Assembly: GCA_016722025.1 (NCBI GenBank)
Contig: JADKGZ010000018.1
Span: 4,266-68,265, forward strand
Origin: Acidimicrobiaceae bacterium
Lineage (GTDB): Bacteria; Actinomycetota; Acidimicrobiia; Acidimicrobiales; Ilumatobacteraceae
Direction: 5' to 3'
DNA length: 64,000 nucleotides
Positions 34,703 through 42,629 of this stretch are shown here, piece after piece. The notes under the pieces are model-generated. The model made no database searches and had not been told where the DNA came from. It worked only from the letters and a program-made list of their open reading frames with translations. Position 1 is the stretch's first letter. Every line of letters begins with the position of its first letter. The translations under genes were made by a program, and so were the position numbers.

Positions 34703-35669
34703 ATGTCGATGTCACAGGGGCACCGAGCCGCCCCGGCGGGCCGCGGGCGGGCGAGCCAGCGCACCTACATGGTGCGCCGCCTTGTCGCCCTCGCGTTCGT
34801 GGTCGCGCTGGGTTGGGGTCTCGTCAGCGTCATCGCCACCGTCTTCGGCGACGGCGACCCGCAGCAGGCGGCGGCTGTGCAGCCCACCATCATCACGGTG
34901 GTCAACGACGGTCAACCCACCACGGTGCCGGTCATCACCTCGCCGCCCACGGTCGTCACGGAACCGCCGGTGAAGGGAGCGCACGGTGCCGTCGGCGGAG
35001 AACCCCGCCGAACTGCTCATCCTCGGCGACTCCGACGCGGGCAGCTTCGGCCCGTACCTGCAGACCCTGCTCGACGCCACCGGCATGGTCACCACCGCGC
35101 TCGACTACAAGACATCGTCCGGTCTGGCTCGTCCCGACTTCTTCGATTGGCCGTCATACATGCGCCAGATCGTGCCGGCGGCCAACCCCGACATCGTCGT
35201 GGTCACGTTCGGCGGCAACGATGCGCAGGGTCTGCGCAACCTCGACAAGTCGTGGGCGGTGAACCACGAGCCGGCATCGGGCGTCGACGACGCCGACTGG
35301 CGAACCGAGTACGGCGCCCGCGTCGGTGCAGCCATGGACTACCTCAGCGACGGGAACCGCACGCTGATCTGGGTGGGCATCCCCAATGACGACAACCCCG
35401 ACGTGACCGCACGTATGAAGGTGCAGGACGAAGTGGTGCGCGCGGAGGTGGCGAAGCGTCCGAACGTGGTGTTCGTCGACACCTGGGCGCGCTTCAGCGG
35501 TCGCAACGTGGGCTGGGCCGAGTTCGTGGTCGATCCGCGCGACGGCGAGGGCAAGGACGTGCGCGCCGACGACGGGTTCCACCTCAACCAGACCGGCGCC
35601 GAGATCCTGGCCATCGACATCGCTGCCGCCGTCACCGCCGACCTCCGGGCCCGCGGCGCCACCATCTGA
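34703..35669 (+). pseudogene. Membrane-anchored SGNH hydrolase (DUF459-like), frame broken near 34980
   Basis: The first frame (ATG 34703) encodes a basic N-terminus, one membrane helix (LVALAFVVALGWGLVSVIATVF) and a Thr/Pro-rich linker. At about 34975-34990 it runs into nonsense, while another frame continues PSAENPAELLILGDSDAGSFG with GGND, and closes with DDGFHLNQTGAE (catalytic Asp/His). The joined protein, about 321 residues, has the order expected of membrane-anchored SGNH proteins, so a one-base insertion is the simplest explanation. Alternatively the second part could start at GTG 34986 as a separate cytosolic protein, but it would lack any ribosome site. Confidence 0.75.
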
Positions 35670-35708
35670 GCCAGTCACCCGCCAGCGTCACCCGCTCTCG
35701 CTCACCGC

Positions 35709-35727
35709 CCGCGGCCCGCCGCCGCGG
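35709..35727 (+). terminator. Hairpin terminator after the SGNH hydrolase gene
   Basis: CCGCGGC, loop CCGCC, GCCGCGG form a perfect 7-bp stem about 40 bases past the stop, followed by TTCGTAC. There is no U-run. Confidence 0.5.
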
Positions 35728-35740
35728 TTCGTACAGGTCA

Positions 35741-35808
35741 TTGCGTGCGCAACTGGGGAGCACCGGAAGCCTACGTAGCGAACCGGGGAGACCCATTTGC
35801 GTCTGCAA
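35741..35808 (+). repeat. 68-bp palindromic element, left copy, upstream of the DUF559 gene
   Basis: Arms TTGCGTGCGCAACTGGG (35741-35757) and CCCATTTGCGTCTGCAA (35792-35808) are inverted repeats matching at 13 of 17 positions. They flank a 34-base core containing CTACGTAG. The same element in the same orientation, 78% identical over 68 bases, recurs at 36700-36767 just after the DUF559 stop codon. Confidence 0.8.
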
Positions 35809-35886
35809 CTACACGGGGCCGGCGGTCGAGTCGTGATGTCACTGTGCTGTGAGGAGGGCTGTGAGTCGGCTGCGTTGGATGGACGC

Positions 35887-36696
35887 ATGAGCACCACCAC
35901 ACGCGGCATCCGAATCCAAGGCGACCCTCCGCTTGCGTTCCTGCGCAAGTTGCAGCAACTGGAAGCCCTGGTGGCGTCGATCGGCCAGGCCTGCTGGGTG
36001 TCAGGCCCAACGGCCGCGGCCATCCTCGGCCTCGACGGCTTCACCCTGAAGCCGCCCTTTCATGTCACCGTGCCCCGTGCCCGTCGTGTGCATCGCCACC
36101 AGCACCTCGTGCATCGCGCTCGATCGATCACTCGGCTCGACACCACCATGGCGATGGGCATGCCTTGCTTGTCGGCCACCCGATTGCTCATCGAGCTGGC
36201 AGCGAGCGAGTCGCCGAGGCGACTCACGGTCGCGCTCGACAGCGCGCTTCGCGACGGTCTCACGAGCGAGGACTTCCTCCATCGACGGTTGATCGAGCTG
36301 CGCGGTCGGGGTCGCTCGGGCATCGATCGACTGCTGGCGGTCATCGCCGGCAGCGAGCTCGGCCGCGGCGGTCACTCGTACCTGGAACGGACGTTCCTGG
36401 AGCTGATGGACGAGCTGGGGTTCGAGCACCCGGCCACCCAGCAGGTGCTGGCCCAGCGCAAGAAGAGGTTGGTGAGGGTGGATTGTCACTTCCCTGGCAC
36501 CAATGTCGTGGTCGAGTTGCTCGGTTACCAGTTCCATCGCACTCCGATGCAGATGCAGGAAGACGCCGAACGGGTGAACCGGCTCCAGCTCGATGGCTAC
36601 GTCGTGATGCAGTTCACCTACACCGATGTGGTGACTCGTTCGACGGTGATGCGGGAAACCCTCGCCGAGGCCTTGCGACGGTCCGACGTGCAATGA
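35887..36696 (+). CDS. DUF559 (Vsr-like endonuclease fold) protein with AbiEi-like middle region
   Basis: About 269 residues from ATG 35887; TTG 35797 or ATG 35836 are possible earlier starts and none has a clear ribosome site. The middle part (ACWVSGPTAAAILGLDGF...PPFHVTVPR) resembles AbiEi-like actinobacterial proteins. The C-terminal part (KRLVRVDCHFPGTNVVVELLGYQFH...RVNRLQLDGYVVMQFTYTDV) is a DUF559/Vsr-type nuclease fold with conserved Asp, Glu and Gln positions. The winged-helix domain usual at the N-terminus is not recognisable. The gene lies exactly between two copies of a palindromic element. Target and activity are unknown; a DNA-processing role for the repeats is speculation. Confidence 0.7.
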   Translation: MSTTTRGIRIQGDPPLAFLRKLQQLEALVASIGQACWVSGPTAAAILGLDGFTLKPPFHVTVPRARRVHRHQHLVHRARSITRLDTTMAMGMPCLSATRLLIELAASESPRRLTVALDSALRDGLTSEDFLHRRLIELRGRGRSGIDRLLAVIAGSELGRGGHSYLERTFLELMDELGFEHPATQQVLAQRKKRLVRVDCHFPGTNVVVELLGYQFHRTPMQMQEDAERVNRLQLDGYVVMQFTYTDVVTRSTVMRETLAEALRRSDVQ

Positions 36697-36699
36697 ACC

Positions 36700-36767
36700 T
36701 TGTGCCCGCAACTGGGGAGCCGCGGAAGCCTACGTGGCGATCTGGGGAGGCCCGGTTGCGAGCACAA
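36700..36767 (+). repeat. 68-bp palindromic element, right copy, downstream of the DUF559 gene
   Basis: Arms TTGTGCCCGCAACTGGG (36700-36716) and CCCGGTTGCGAGCACAA (36751-36767) match as inverted repeats at 15 of 17 positions. The core matches the left copy at 28 of 34. One paired position in the arms differs between copies on both sides together (C with G, T with A), hinting at conserved pairing. It begins three bases after the DUF559 stop. Confidence 0.82.
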
Positions 36768-36779
36768 CCATCTCCTGAA

Positions 36780-36894
36780 GGCCGGGGGCGATGCGGCTGG
36801 GTCGACGAAGGGCCGGGGACGATGCGGCCGGGTCGACGAAGGGCCGGGGCCGATGCGGCCGGGTCGACGAAGGGCCGGGGACGATGCGGCCGCG
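36780..36894. repeat. 31-bp tandem repeat, about 3.7 copies
   Basis: Units start at 36780, 36811, 36842 and 36873, each beginning GGCCGGGG and containing GATGCGGC and GTCGACGAAG. The last unit breaks off near 36894. Units differ at one to three positions. The array lies between the right palindromic element and the stop of the enoyl-CoA hydratase gene. There are no spacers, so it is not a CRISPR array. Confidence 0.88.
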
Positions 36895-36900
36895 CGGGCG

Positions 36901-37680
36901 CTACTGCTGGCGGCCGCGTTGTTGGATGGCGAGGCGGCGGGCCTCTACGTGTTCGGGGCTGAACATCTCGCGCTGCCAGCGGGCGGCGTTGGTGGCCTCG
37001 AGCTGCCAGCCGGGCTGATCGCCGTGGATCTCGCCGTACGTGGCGCGGATCTGACGGACGCCGGGCTGGTCGTTGCCGACGATGTCGCGGGCCAGCTGGC
37101 GGGTGAACGGCAGCAGATCGAGGTGGGCGACGACGTGGTTGACGAGGCCGAAGTGCAGCGCTTCCTCGGCCAGCATGAAGTTGCCGGTGAAGCTCATCTC
37201 CCGGGCGCGGCGAACGCCGATGGCCTGCGGCAACAGCACGGTCAGACCCCACCCGGGCATCACACCGACGCGTGAGTGCGTGTCGCCGAACTTGGCGAGC
37301 TCGCTGGCGACGAGGAAGTCGCAGTTGAGTGCCAGCTCGAAGCCGCCGGTGATGGCCACGCCGTTGACGGCCCCGATGACAGGCTTGGTCATGGCAGGAA
37401 ACGGGCCGCGCACGCCATCGCGGTTCGGTCGGCCATCGGCCCCTGTCGCGCCGAGGTTGCCACCGGTGGAGCCGAGCTCCTTCAGATCGAGGCCGGCGCA
37501 GAACGCCGGGTCGCTGCCGGTGAGGATGACGACATCGACCTCGGCGTCCGCGTCGGCTTCACGCATGCGTTGCGGGAGCAGGCGCAGCACCTCGCTGGAC
37601 AACGCGTTGCGCGCCTCTGGCCGGTTGAGGGTGATGGTGGCGATGCGTTCGCTCACCTCGTACACGACGACGTCAGACAT
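36901..37680 (-). CDS. Enoyl-CoA hydratase/isomerase family protein
   Basis: A 259-residue crotonase. IATITLNRPEARNALSSE starts the fold, AFCAGLDLKELG and NGVAITGGFELALNCDFLVAS form the two oxyanion-hole regions. AKFGDTHSRVGVMPGWGLTVLLP carries the Glu/Asp-region residues. It hydrates or isomerises acyl-CoAs, with the substrate unassigned. It lies on the opposite strand from the DUF559 gene, and a tandem repeat fills the gap after its stop. A second crotonase is encoded 0.7 kb away on the other strand. Confidence 0.9.
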   Translation of the reverse strand: MSDVVVYEVSERIATITLNRPEARNALSSEVLRLLPQRMREADADAEVDVVILTGSDPAFCAGLDLKELGSTGGNLGATGADGRPNRDGVRGPFPAMTKPVIGAVNGVAITGGFELALNCDFLVASELAKFGDTHSRVGVMPGWGLTVLLPQAIGVRRAREMSFTGNFMLAEEALHFGLVNHVVAHLDLLPFTRQLARDIVGNDQPGVRQIRATYGEIHGDQPGWQLEATNAARWQREMFSPEHVEARRLAIQQRGRQQ

Positions 37681-37741
37681 GGCCCGACCCTGCCACAGCG
37701 CTGTTGGGCGCGACGAGCCGCAGCACGCTCGCCGGTGAGGC

Positions 37742-38316
37742 TCAGCGCAGGTCGGCCAACTTCACCAGCGTTGCAGCGATCCAGCCGCCGAGCACCCCGA
37801 GGTGATCGTCGAGCAGGGTGTTGGCACCGTCGGCCAACGTCACCTCGGCCAGTTCGTAGAGGCCCTCGTACGTCACCTCCACCGCGTGGTCGGGAGTGCT
37901 GCGGCTCTCCTCGGCGAACGCGATCTCCACCGTCACCCCCGCCCGCTCGAGACGACCATCGCCGATGAGCGGGCTCAGCTCTTCGGTGGCGCCGTGTGCG
38001 CCGGCTCGGGCGGCTCGAGCATGTTCTGCACCCGGAACACGATCTCGATCTCGATGGCGGGTTGCCGCTCGAGCACCTCGTCGACGTACCACTGGCGATA
38101 TGCGGTCTGGCTCCATGACGGCCAGTCGAACGTGATGTGCGCCACCACATGTGGCGGCAGGCCTTCGCCGGGCAGGCCGTAACTCGTCTCCCACGTCAGG
38201 TCGCCGAGGAGGATGTCGGACTGGAAGTGCTCCTCGAACGGCTGGCGTTCGAGGAACGCAGCCTCGAACGCGTCGCGCAGCGCACTGATGGCATCGGTGA
38301 AGACGTGGTCGAGCAT
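37742..38316 (-). pseudogene. Unrecognised protein, frame interrupted near 37985
   Basis: From ATG 38316 one frame encodes MLDHVFTDAISALRDAFEAAFLERQPFEEHFQSDILLGDLTWETSYGLP-type sequence to a stop at 37975. Another frame continues HGATEELSPLIGDGRLERAGVTVEIAF to a stop at 37742. Codon quality stays protein-like on both sides of a CACAC run near 37985-37993, so a small indel probably split one gene of about 190 residues. I do not recognise the family. The two frames could instead be overlapping genes, but the second has no good start. It is divergent from the crotonase at 38368. Confidence 0.5.
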
Positions 38317-38354
38317 GCGCCTGCGACGGTAGCGGGCTGCGCCGGGTCGATGAG

Positions 38355-38360
38355 TACGGT
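38355..38360 (+). promoter_or_regulatory. -10 hexamer TACGGT of a probable leaderless promoter
   Basis: TACGGT, then 7 bases, then the ATG at 38368 of the second enoyl-CoA hydratase. Confidence 0.45.
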
Positions 38361-38367
38361 TGCACTC

Positions 38368-39126
38368 ATGTCGCTCGTACTTGTCGATGTGGCCGACGGT
38401 GTCGCCACGCTCACGCTCAACAACCCTGCCGAACGCAACACGCTCACCGCTGCCATGGTGGCGGAGATCATCGGGGCAATGGACGACATCGAGTCCAACA
38501 CCGCGGTTGGTGCACTGGTGGTCACCGGCACAGCGCCCGCCTTCTGCGCCGGTGCCAACCTGGGCAACCTGGCCGAATCCACCAAGGAGAGCCTGGGCGG
38601 CATCTATGAGGGCTTCCTGCGCATCGCCCGTAGCCCGCTCCCCACACTCGCGGCGGTGAACGGTGCTGCCGTCGGCGCCGGCATGAACCTGGCACTCGGA
38701 TGCGACGTGCGCCTGGCAGCCCGTCGGGCCAAGTTCGACACCCGCTTCCTGCAGATCGGCATCCACCCCGGCGGCGGCCACACCTGGATGCTGCGCCGCA
38801 TCGTCGGCCCACAGGCCACCTTCGCCGGCGTGGTGTTCGGTGAGGTGATGGATGGCCCCGAGGCCGAGCGCGTCGGCCTGGTGCACCGCTGCTACGACGA
38901 TGACCAGCTGCTCGCGGCCGCACAGGAGATGGCGGCCCGTGCCGCCACCGCGCCGCGCGAACTGCTGATCGAAGTCAAGAAGACCATCCAGGACATGGCC
39001 GACGTCGGCACCCACCCCGAAGCGGTGGATCGTGAGCTGGTGCCCCAGGTGTGGAGCACCCGTCAACCCTGGTTCGCGCAGCGCATCGCCGCGTTGCAGG
39101 CGAAAATCAGCTCCAAGAAGGGCTGA
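38368..39126 (+). CDS. Enoyl-CoA hydratase/isomerase family protein
   Basis: A 252-residue crotonase: DGVATLTLNNPAERNTLTAAM, AFCAGANLGNLAES, VNGAAVGAGMNLALGCDVRLAARRAKFDTRFLQIGIHPGGG, with the second catalytic acid region. The longer open frame upstream is ignored because the fold starts at MSLVLVDVADG and TACGGT sits seven bases before that ATG. The C-terminus is Lys-rich. The substrate is unknown; it may share a pathway with the crotonase at 36901, the CoA-transferase and the acyl-CoA synthetase. Confidence 0.9.
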   Translation: MSLVLVDVADGVATLTLNNPAERNTLTAAMVAEIIGAMDDIESNTAVGALVVTGTAPAFCAGANLGNLAESTKESLGGIYEGFLRIARSPLPTLAAVNGAAVGAGMNLALGCDVRLAARRAKFDTRFLQIGIHPGGGHTWMLRRIVGPQATFAGVVFGEVMDGPEAERVGLVHRCYDDDQLLAAAQEMAARAATAPRELLIEVKKTIQDMADVGTHPEAVDRELVPQVWSTRQPWFAQRIAALQAKISSKKG

Positions 39127-39248
39127 CGCGCAGCGCGTCCAAAAGCGCGCAGAACTGTTACGGAAAGTCCCTACCTGGCCGCCGGCCCTTGGTCTACCGT
39201 TCGCGTACGGAGAGCAGCAGTACGTTCCGAAATCACACGGAGGTACCT

Positions 39249-39566
39249 ATGAGCCAGCGCCATCGCAACCAAGAGGCGGTTCCACCGCCGAAAGTGGATG
39301 CACAGGCACACGCCCACAACGAGCGGCATCGCATCAACAGCGAGTTGCATGCCGTTGCGGCCCAAGTGAGTGCGGGCTACGAGCCCGACGAGGTGCACGA
39401 GCCAGGCCGGGCCTGGGTGCCGCCGCACCATCACGACGCCGAGCGCGGCAAGAAGAGCGCCATGGCCAAGCCGCTGCGTCACTGGAAGGTGAAGGACTGG
39501 AAGCGGCGGACCGCGGTGCGCAAGGCGAAGGCGCAAGCCACTCGCCTCGTTGCCGAACAAGCCTGA
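39249..39566 (+). CDS. Small basic, His-rich protein of unknown function
   Basis: A 105-residue protein with a well-placed GGAGG before ATG 39249. The N-terminal half has several His residues (QAHAHNERHR, PPHHHDAERG) and the C-terminal third is strongly basic (LRHWKVKDWKRRTAVRKAKAQATR). There is no membrane helix or recognised domain. The composition would suit nucleic-acid or metal binding, which is only a guess. It stands alone between the crotonase and the convergent acetyltransferase gene. I do not recognise a family. Confidence 0.65.
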   Translation: MSQRHRNQEAVPPPKVDAQAHAHNERHRINSELHAVAAQVSAGYEPDEVHEPGRAWVPPHHHDAERGKKSAMAKPLRHWKVKDWKRRTAVRKAKAQATRLVAEQA

Positions 39567-39590
39567 CCAACCGCTCGGTCGGCCGCCGGC

Positions 39591-40217
39591 TCACAACCAG
39601 GCGGCCGACAGTTCGGCGCGGCGAGCCTGCCACTCCTCGGCGGTGATGCCGTAGCGAACGTGGTCTTCCCACGCGCCGTTGATCTCGAGGAAGCGTTGTG
39701 CGACCCCTTCCTCGCGCAGCGCCAGCACTTCCACCACTCGTCGGCTGTTGAAGTTGCGCGGCACGATGCAGATCTCGAGCCGGTGGAGGTGCAACTGCTC
39801 GAACGAGAACCGCATCACGGTGGCGACGCCTTCTGCGATGTACCGATGCCCGGCCTTGGCGCGGTCGATCCAGTAGCCGATGGTGCCACCTTGATGCGCA
39901 CCGCGCACGATGCCGTTGAGGTTCACCTCGCCGGCGAGGTCGGCGCCGACGAAGAGGCCGAACCCGAAGGCGATGCCCATCTGCCGGTCGCGGTCGCGTG
40001 CGCTGCAGCGCGAACTGAACGCGTCGCGATCGCGGGTGGGGTCGAGCAGGTTGGCGGGGCGCAGCGGCTCCCAGGGGGTGAGCCATTGCTCGTTGCGCTG
40101 GCGCACCTCGCTCCACTGCTGCCAGTCTGCGGCGGTGAGCGGGCGCAGCATCACGCGGCGCCCATAGAGCCTGATGGCGCCACCCGTCGGCGCCGAAGGG
40201 TGACCGCGCCCGCTCAT
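39591..40217 (-). CDS. GNAT family N-acetyltransferase (RimJ/RimL type)
   Basis: A 208-residue GNAT protein beginning IRLYGRRVMLRPLTAADWQQW, with GIAFGFGLFVGADLAGEVNLNGI and the acetyl-CoA region GTIGYWIDRAKAGHRYIAEGVATVMRFSFEQLHLHRLEI. NFNSRRVVEVLALREEGVAQRF is typical of RimJ/RimL members that acetylate ribosomal proteins. The start ATG overlaps the stop of the upstream Ppx-like gene (ATGA), placing it at the end of an operon with the coxG, DUF501 and Ppx-like genes. Confidence 0.87.
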   Translation of the reverse strand: MSGRGHPSAPTGGAIRLYGRRVMLRPLTAADWQQWSEVRQRNEQWLTPWEPLRPANLLDPTRDRDAFSSRCSARDRDRQMGIAFGFGLFVGADLAGEVNLNGIVRGAHQGGTIGYWIDRAKAGHRYIAEGVATVMRFSFEQLHLHRLEICIVPRNFNSRRVVEVLALREEGVAQRFLEINGAWEDHVRYGITAEEWQARRAELSAAWL

Positions 40218-40699
40218 GGGGCCACCGCATCGCTGACGACCGTGAGCTGAACTGCCTGCAGGCCCCGGAGCGTCGCGACCAGCGCACAGCACACGCCGAG
40301 GATGTGGTGCACCTCGGCGGCGGGCAGCCCCGGGTTGCGGGCGCGGTTGGCGAGGGCCTCGGTGGCGAGGGTGCGGAACACTTCCTCGGCGGCGCCGCGC
40401 GACACATCGAACGGCAAGCCTTCCGAATGGCCGACCTCGGTGTCGACCAGTGCCTGCAGCCCGGGCCCGCACACCTCGATGCTGTCGGCGAACGTGGAAC
40501 TGGGGACTTCTCGCGTGACGTCTTCGATGTGATCCATGAAGATGCCGATGGCGTTGGTGAGCTCCTCGGGCAGCGGGGGGTCGGCCGCGATCATGGCTGC
40601 CAGCGTGTCGGTGCCGATGGGCACGGTGTAGCGCGCGCCGGCCTCACGATCGGCGAACACGGTGTCGCGCTGGCCCAGGCTGACGTGCAACGTGGTCAC
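40214..40699 (-). CDS. Truncated Ppx/GppA-like protein
   Basis: A 161-residue protein starting at GTG 40699, which overlaps the DUF501 stop. Its second half (LPAAEVHHILGVCCALVATLRGLQAVQLTVVSDAV) resembles the C-terminal part of the exopolyphosphatase/guanosine pentaphosphatase fold, and the first part (DTVFADREAGARYTVPIGTDTLAAM) could match its middle. The N-terminal ATPase-like lobe is missing, so hydrolase activity is unlikely. In many actinobacteria DUF501 is followed by a full Ppx gene, so this may be a reduced relative. The assignment is weak. Confidence 0.5.
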   Translation of the reverse strand: MTTLHVSLGQRDTVFADREAGARYTVPIGTDTLAAMIAADPPLPEELTNAIGIFMDHIEDVTREVPSSTFADSIEVCGPGLQALVDTEVGHSEGLPFDVSRGAAEEVFRTLATEALANRARNPGLPAAEVHHILGVCCALVATLRGLQAVQLTVVSDAVAP

Positions 40700-41229
40700 G
40701 CCGGCGCCTGCTCGCCCTGGTCGTTGATAGCACTGTCGTTGATGGCACTGTCGTTGATGGCACCGGGGTCGTCGGCCGCCTCGGCCAGCTTGGCTGCCAC
40801 CCACCGGCCCACCGGGTCGTCGCCGCCCGCGAGGTGGTAGGCGTAGTGCGCGTGCAGGCACTTCACGCCGGTGCGCGTGCCGGCCACGCCCCCCGACGGC
40901 CGCGGGCCTGCGTGCCCTTGCGGGATCGCCGAGTCGCGCTCGGCGGCGTACCGTGCGTGGGCCGCCGCCAGCTCGGCGGCAGGGATGGCGGCCTCTGCGG
41001 CGCGGACGCCGCCCGCGGCCTCCAATCGGCTGACCCTGCGCAGTGCGTCCTTGCCGGCCAACCAGTACAGCGTGGGCATCGGACGCCCGTTGAACATCAA
41101 CGGGTCGTTGCGCAGCACGACCGGCTCGCCCGACGCGTCGCGGACGACGACTTCGAAGGTGGCTTCCGGCTCGCGCCCGAGCAACTCGGCAACGCGCCGG
41201 GCATCGTGTGAGGCAGCACGGGTGGCCAT
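40696..41229 (-). CDS. DUF501 domain protein
   Basis: A 177-residue protein with TFEVVVRDASGEPVVLRNDPLMFNGRPMPTLYWLAG, SRLEAAGGVR and GTRTGVKCLHAHYAYHLAGGDDPVGRW, the hallmarks of the actinobacterial DUF501 family, whose function is unknown. Its C-terminus carries three AINDS-type repeats from 15-bp units (40721-40765). It sits between coxG and the Ppx-like gene; the latter neighbour is a common association. The ATG at 41229 is 13 bases from the coxG stop. Confidence 0.88.
   Translation of the reverse strand: MATRAASHDARRVAELLGREPEATFEVVVRDASGEPVVLRNDPLMFNGRPMPTLYWLAGKDALRRVSRLEAAGGVRAAEAAIPAAELAAAHARYAAERDSAIPQGHAGPRPSGGVAGTRTGVKCLHAHYAYHLAGGDDPVGRWVAAKLAEAADDPGAINDSAINDSAINDQGEQAPA
40721..40765 (-). 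repeat. Three tandem 15-bp units in the DUF501 3' end
   Basis: Units 40721-40735, 40736-40750 and 40751-40765 are nearly identical and encode repeated Ile-Asn-Asp-Ser-Ala near the C-terminus. Confidence 0.85.
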
Positions 41230-41242
41230 GGTGGCCTGGGGA

Positions 41243-41947
41243 CTACTTGCGCAGACGCCGCAGGACGAGCAGCAGCACCACGAGCCCACCGAACAGCGGC
41301 AGCAGGCGCTTCAGCACTGCCGATCCGGCGACATCGCTGAGCTCGATGGGCTCCGCGGCGGGGCCTTGGATCTTGCGCACGGTGGGCGCCACCGGTGGTT
41401 GGTCGGTGGGTGCGGCGTCACCCGCGTCGGTGGCCGGCGTGGTGGGTGCTGCGGGCACCGGCTCGGCCGTCGCCGCTGCCGCGGGTTCATCGACCTCGGC
41501 ATCGAGCATGGTGTTGAGGTTGTGGGCGAAGTCGGACATCAACTTCTCGCTGGTGTCGCGGATGACGCCCAAGCGGCCGAACTGGGCCACCTTGCCGGTG
41601 AGCTTGATGTCGGACTCGACCAGCACTTTGGTGACTTCGGGCGACACTGCGTGCAGCGTGGCCGTGATGAGCGCTTCGGCGTTGCCCTTGCCACCGGTGT
41701 CGCGGCCTTCGCCCTTCAGCACTGCGCGGTGGTTGACGTCGTCGCGCTCCAGGAAGTGTGCCTGGCCCTTGAACTGCGTGGAGATGGGCCCCAGCTTGAG
41801 CTTGACGACGCCGCGGTACATGTCGCCTTCGATCTCCTGCAGCTCGGCACCCTTCATGCACGGGGCGATGCGTTCGACGTTGGTGAGCACGGCCCAGGTG
41901 TGCTCGATGGAGCGATGGACGGTGAACTCGTTCAGCAGTGGTTCCAT
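41243..41947 (-). CDS. coxG: CoxG-like SRPBCC protein of the CO-dehydrogenase-type system
   Basis: From ATG 41947 (MEPLLNEFTVHRSIEHTWAVLTNVERIAPCMKGAEL) the first 150 residues are a CoxG-type START/SRPBCC domain, with YRGVVKLKLGPISTQFKG and VKVLVESDIKLTGKVAQFG-like motifs. A Pro/Ala-rich linker and a C-terminal membrane helix (LPLFGGLVVLLLVL) with a basic tail follow. In Oligotropha CoxG helps attach CO dehydrogenase to the membrane. It overlaps the MobA-like gene by 16 bases and belongs with the coxD, coxE and xdhC genes upstream on the same strand. Confidence 0.88.
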   Translation of the reverse strand: MEPLLNEFTVHRSIEHTWAVLTNVERIAPCMKGAELQEIEGDMYRGVVKLKLGPISTQFKGQAHFLERDDVNHRAVLKGEGRDTGGKGNAEALITATLHAVSPEVTKVLVESDIKLTGKVAQFGRLGVIRDTSEKLMSDFAHNLNTMLDAEVDEPAAAATAEPVPAAPTTPATDAGDAAPTDQPPVAPTVRKIQGPAAEPIELSDVAGSAVLKRLLPLFGGLVVLLLVLRRLRK

Positions 41948-42498
41948 CGGGCGAGATCCTCCAGCGTGTCGATGTCGGCCACCGATCCTACGCAGCTCAC
42001 CGAGCAGACCCACTCCGGATGATCGCGTATGAGGCTGCGGGCGCCTTCGTCACCGCTGGTGGGGAGCAACGGCCACACCGGCGCGGCCAACCGCACCGGG
42101 TTGGGGCCGGGTGTGCCGTCATACGTGGCGATGACGATGCGACAGTCGGCCGCTGCCTGGGCCACTGCTCGCCAGGCAGCAGCGGTGACGAAGGGTTGGT
42201 CGGCGAGCCCGATGGTGACGGCGGAGGCGCCGAGCTCGCGGGCGGCGGCCACCGCCACCTGCACCGAGCTGGCCTGGCCGGTGGCCCAGGCAGCGTTGTG
42301 ACGCACCACCGTGTGCGCCGTCCAGGGCAGTGCGACGGCGCCCGTGACGATCACCACATGATCGAAACCGGCAGCCTGCACCTGGTGCAACGCCCATTCC
42401 CACACCGGCTTGCCGCGCAGGATGCCGAGCAGCTTGTGCTCGTTGCCGGCGAAGCGAGTACCGCCGCCGGCAGCGAGAAGAGCGGCGACGGCGGGCAC
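41932..42498 (-). CDS. MobA-like molybdopterin cytidylyltransferase (MocA type)
   Basis: A 188-residue nucleotidyltransferase: VAALLAAGGGTRFAGNEHKLLGILRGKPVWEW is the nucleotide-binding signature and IGLADQPFVTAAAWRAV holds the Asp of the metal site. MocA-type members attach CMP to molybdopterin to make the MCD cofactor used by CO and xanthine dehydrogenases. This matches the neighbouring cox genes. The start GTG at 42498 has TAAGCT seven bases upstream. Confidence 0.85.
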   Translation of the reverse strand: MPAVAALLAAGGGTRFAGNEHKLLGILRGKPVWEWALHQVQAAGFDHVVIVTGAVALPWTAHTVVRHNAAWATGQASSVQVAVAAARELGASAVTIGLADQPFVTAAAWRAVAQAAADCRIVIATYDGTPGPNPVRLAAPVWPLLPTSGDEGARSLIRDHPEWVCSVSCVGSVADIDTLEDLARWNHC

Positions 42499-42505
42499 GT
42501 GGCGG

Positions 42506-42511
42506 AGCTTA
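42506..42511 (-). promoter_or_regulatory. -10 hexamer TAAGCT of a probable leaderless promoter
   Basis: TAAGCT, then 7 bases, then the GTG at 42498 of the MobA-like gene. Confidence 0.45.
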
Positions 42512-42592
42512 GGCCACCTCGATGGGCGCCAACGGGTGTCTCATCGCACTCGATCGACATGACGAAATGATGACGAAATCTTCACCGCGACG

Positions 42593-42622
42593 TTGATTGT
42601 TGCAGTTTCATGTCGCTATGGT
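42593..42622 (+). promoter_or_regulatory. Sigma-A-type promoter of the NlpC/P60 gene
   Basis: TTGATT (42593-42598), an 18-base spacer and TATGGT (42617-42622) give a good housekeeping promoter. Transcription from about 42630 leaves a leader of about 166 bases before the ATG at 42796. Confidence 0.6.
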
Positions 42623-42629
42623 TGCGGCC

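Noticed and set aside
35741..36767. Insertion sequence around the DUF559 gene
   Set aside because: No transposase motif, no target-site duplication visible, and the repeats are direct copies of a palindrome rather than a single pair of terminal inverted repeats.
36780..36894. Array of 31-bp units looking like CRISPR repeats
   Set aside because: Units are directly adjacent with no spacers, and no cas genes are present.
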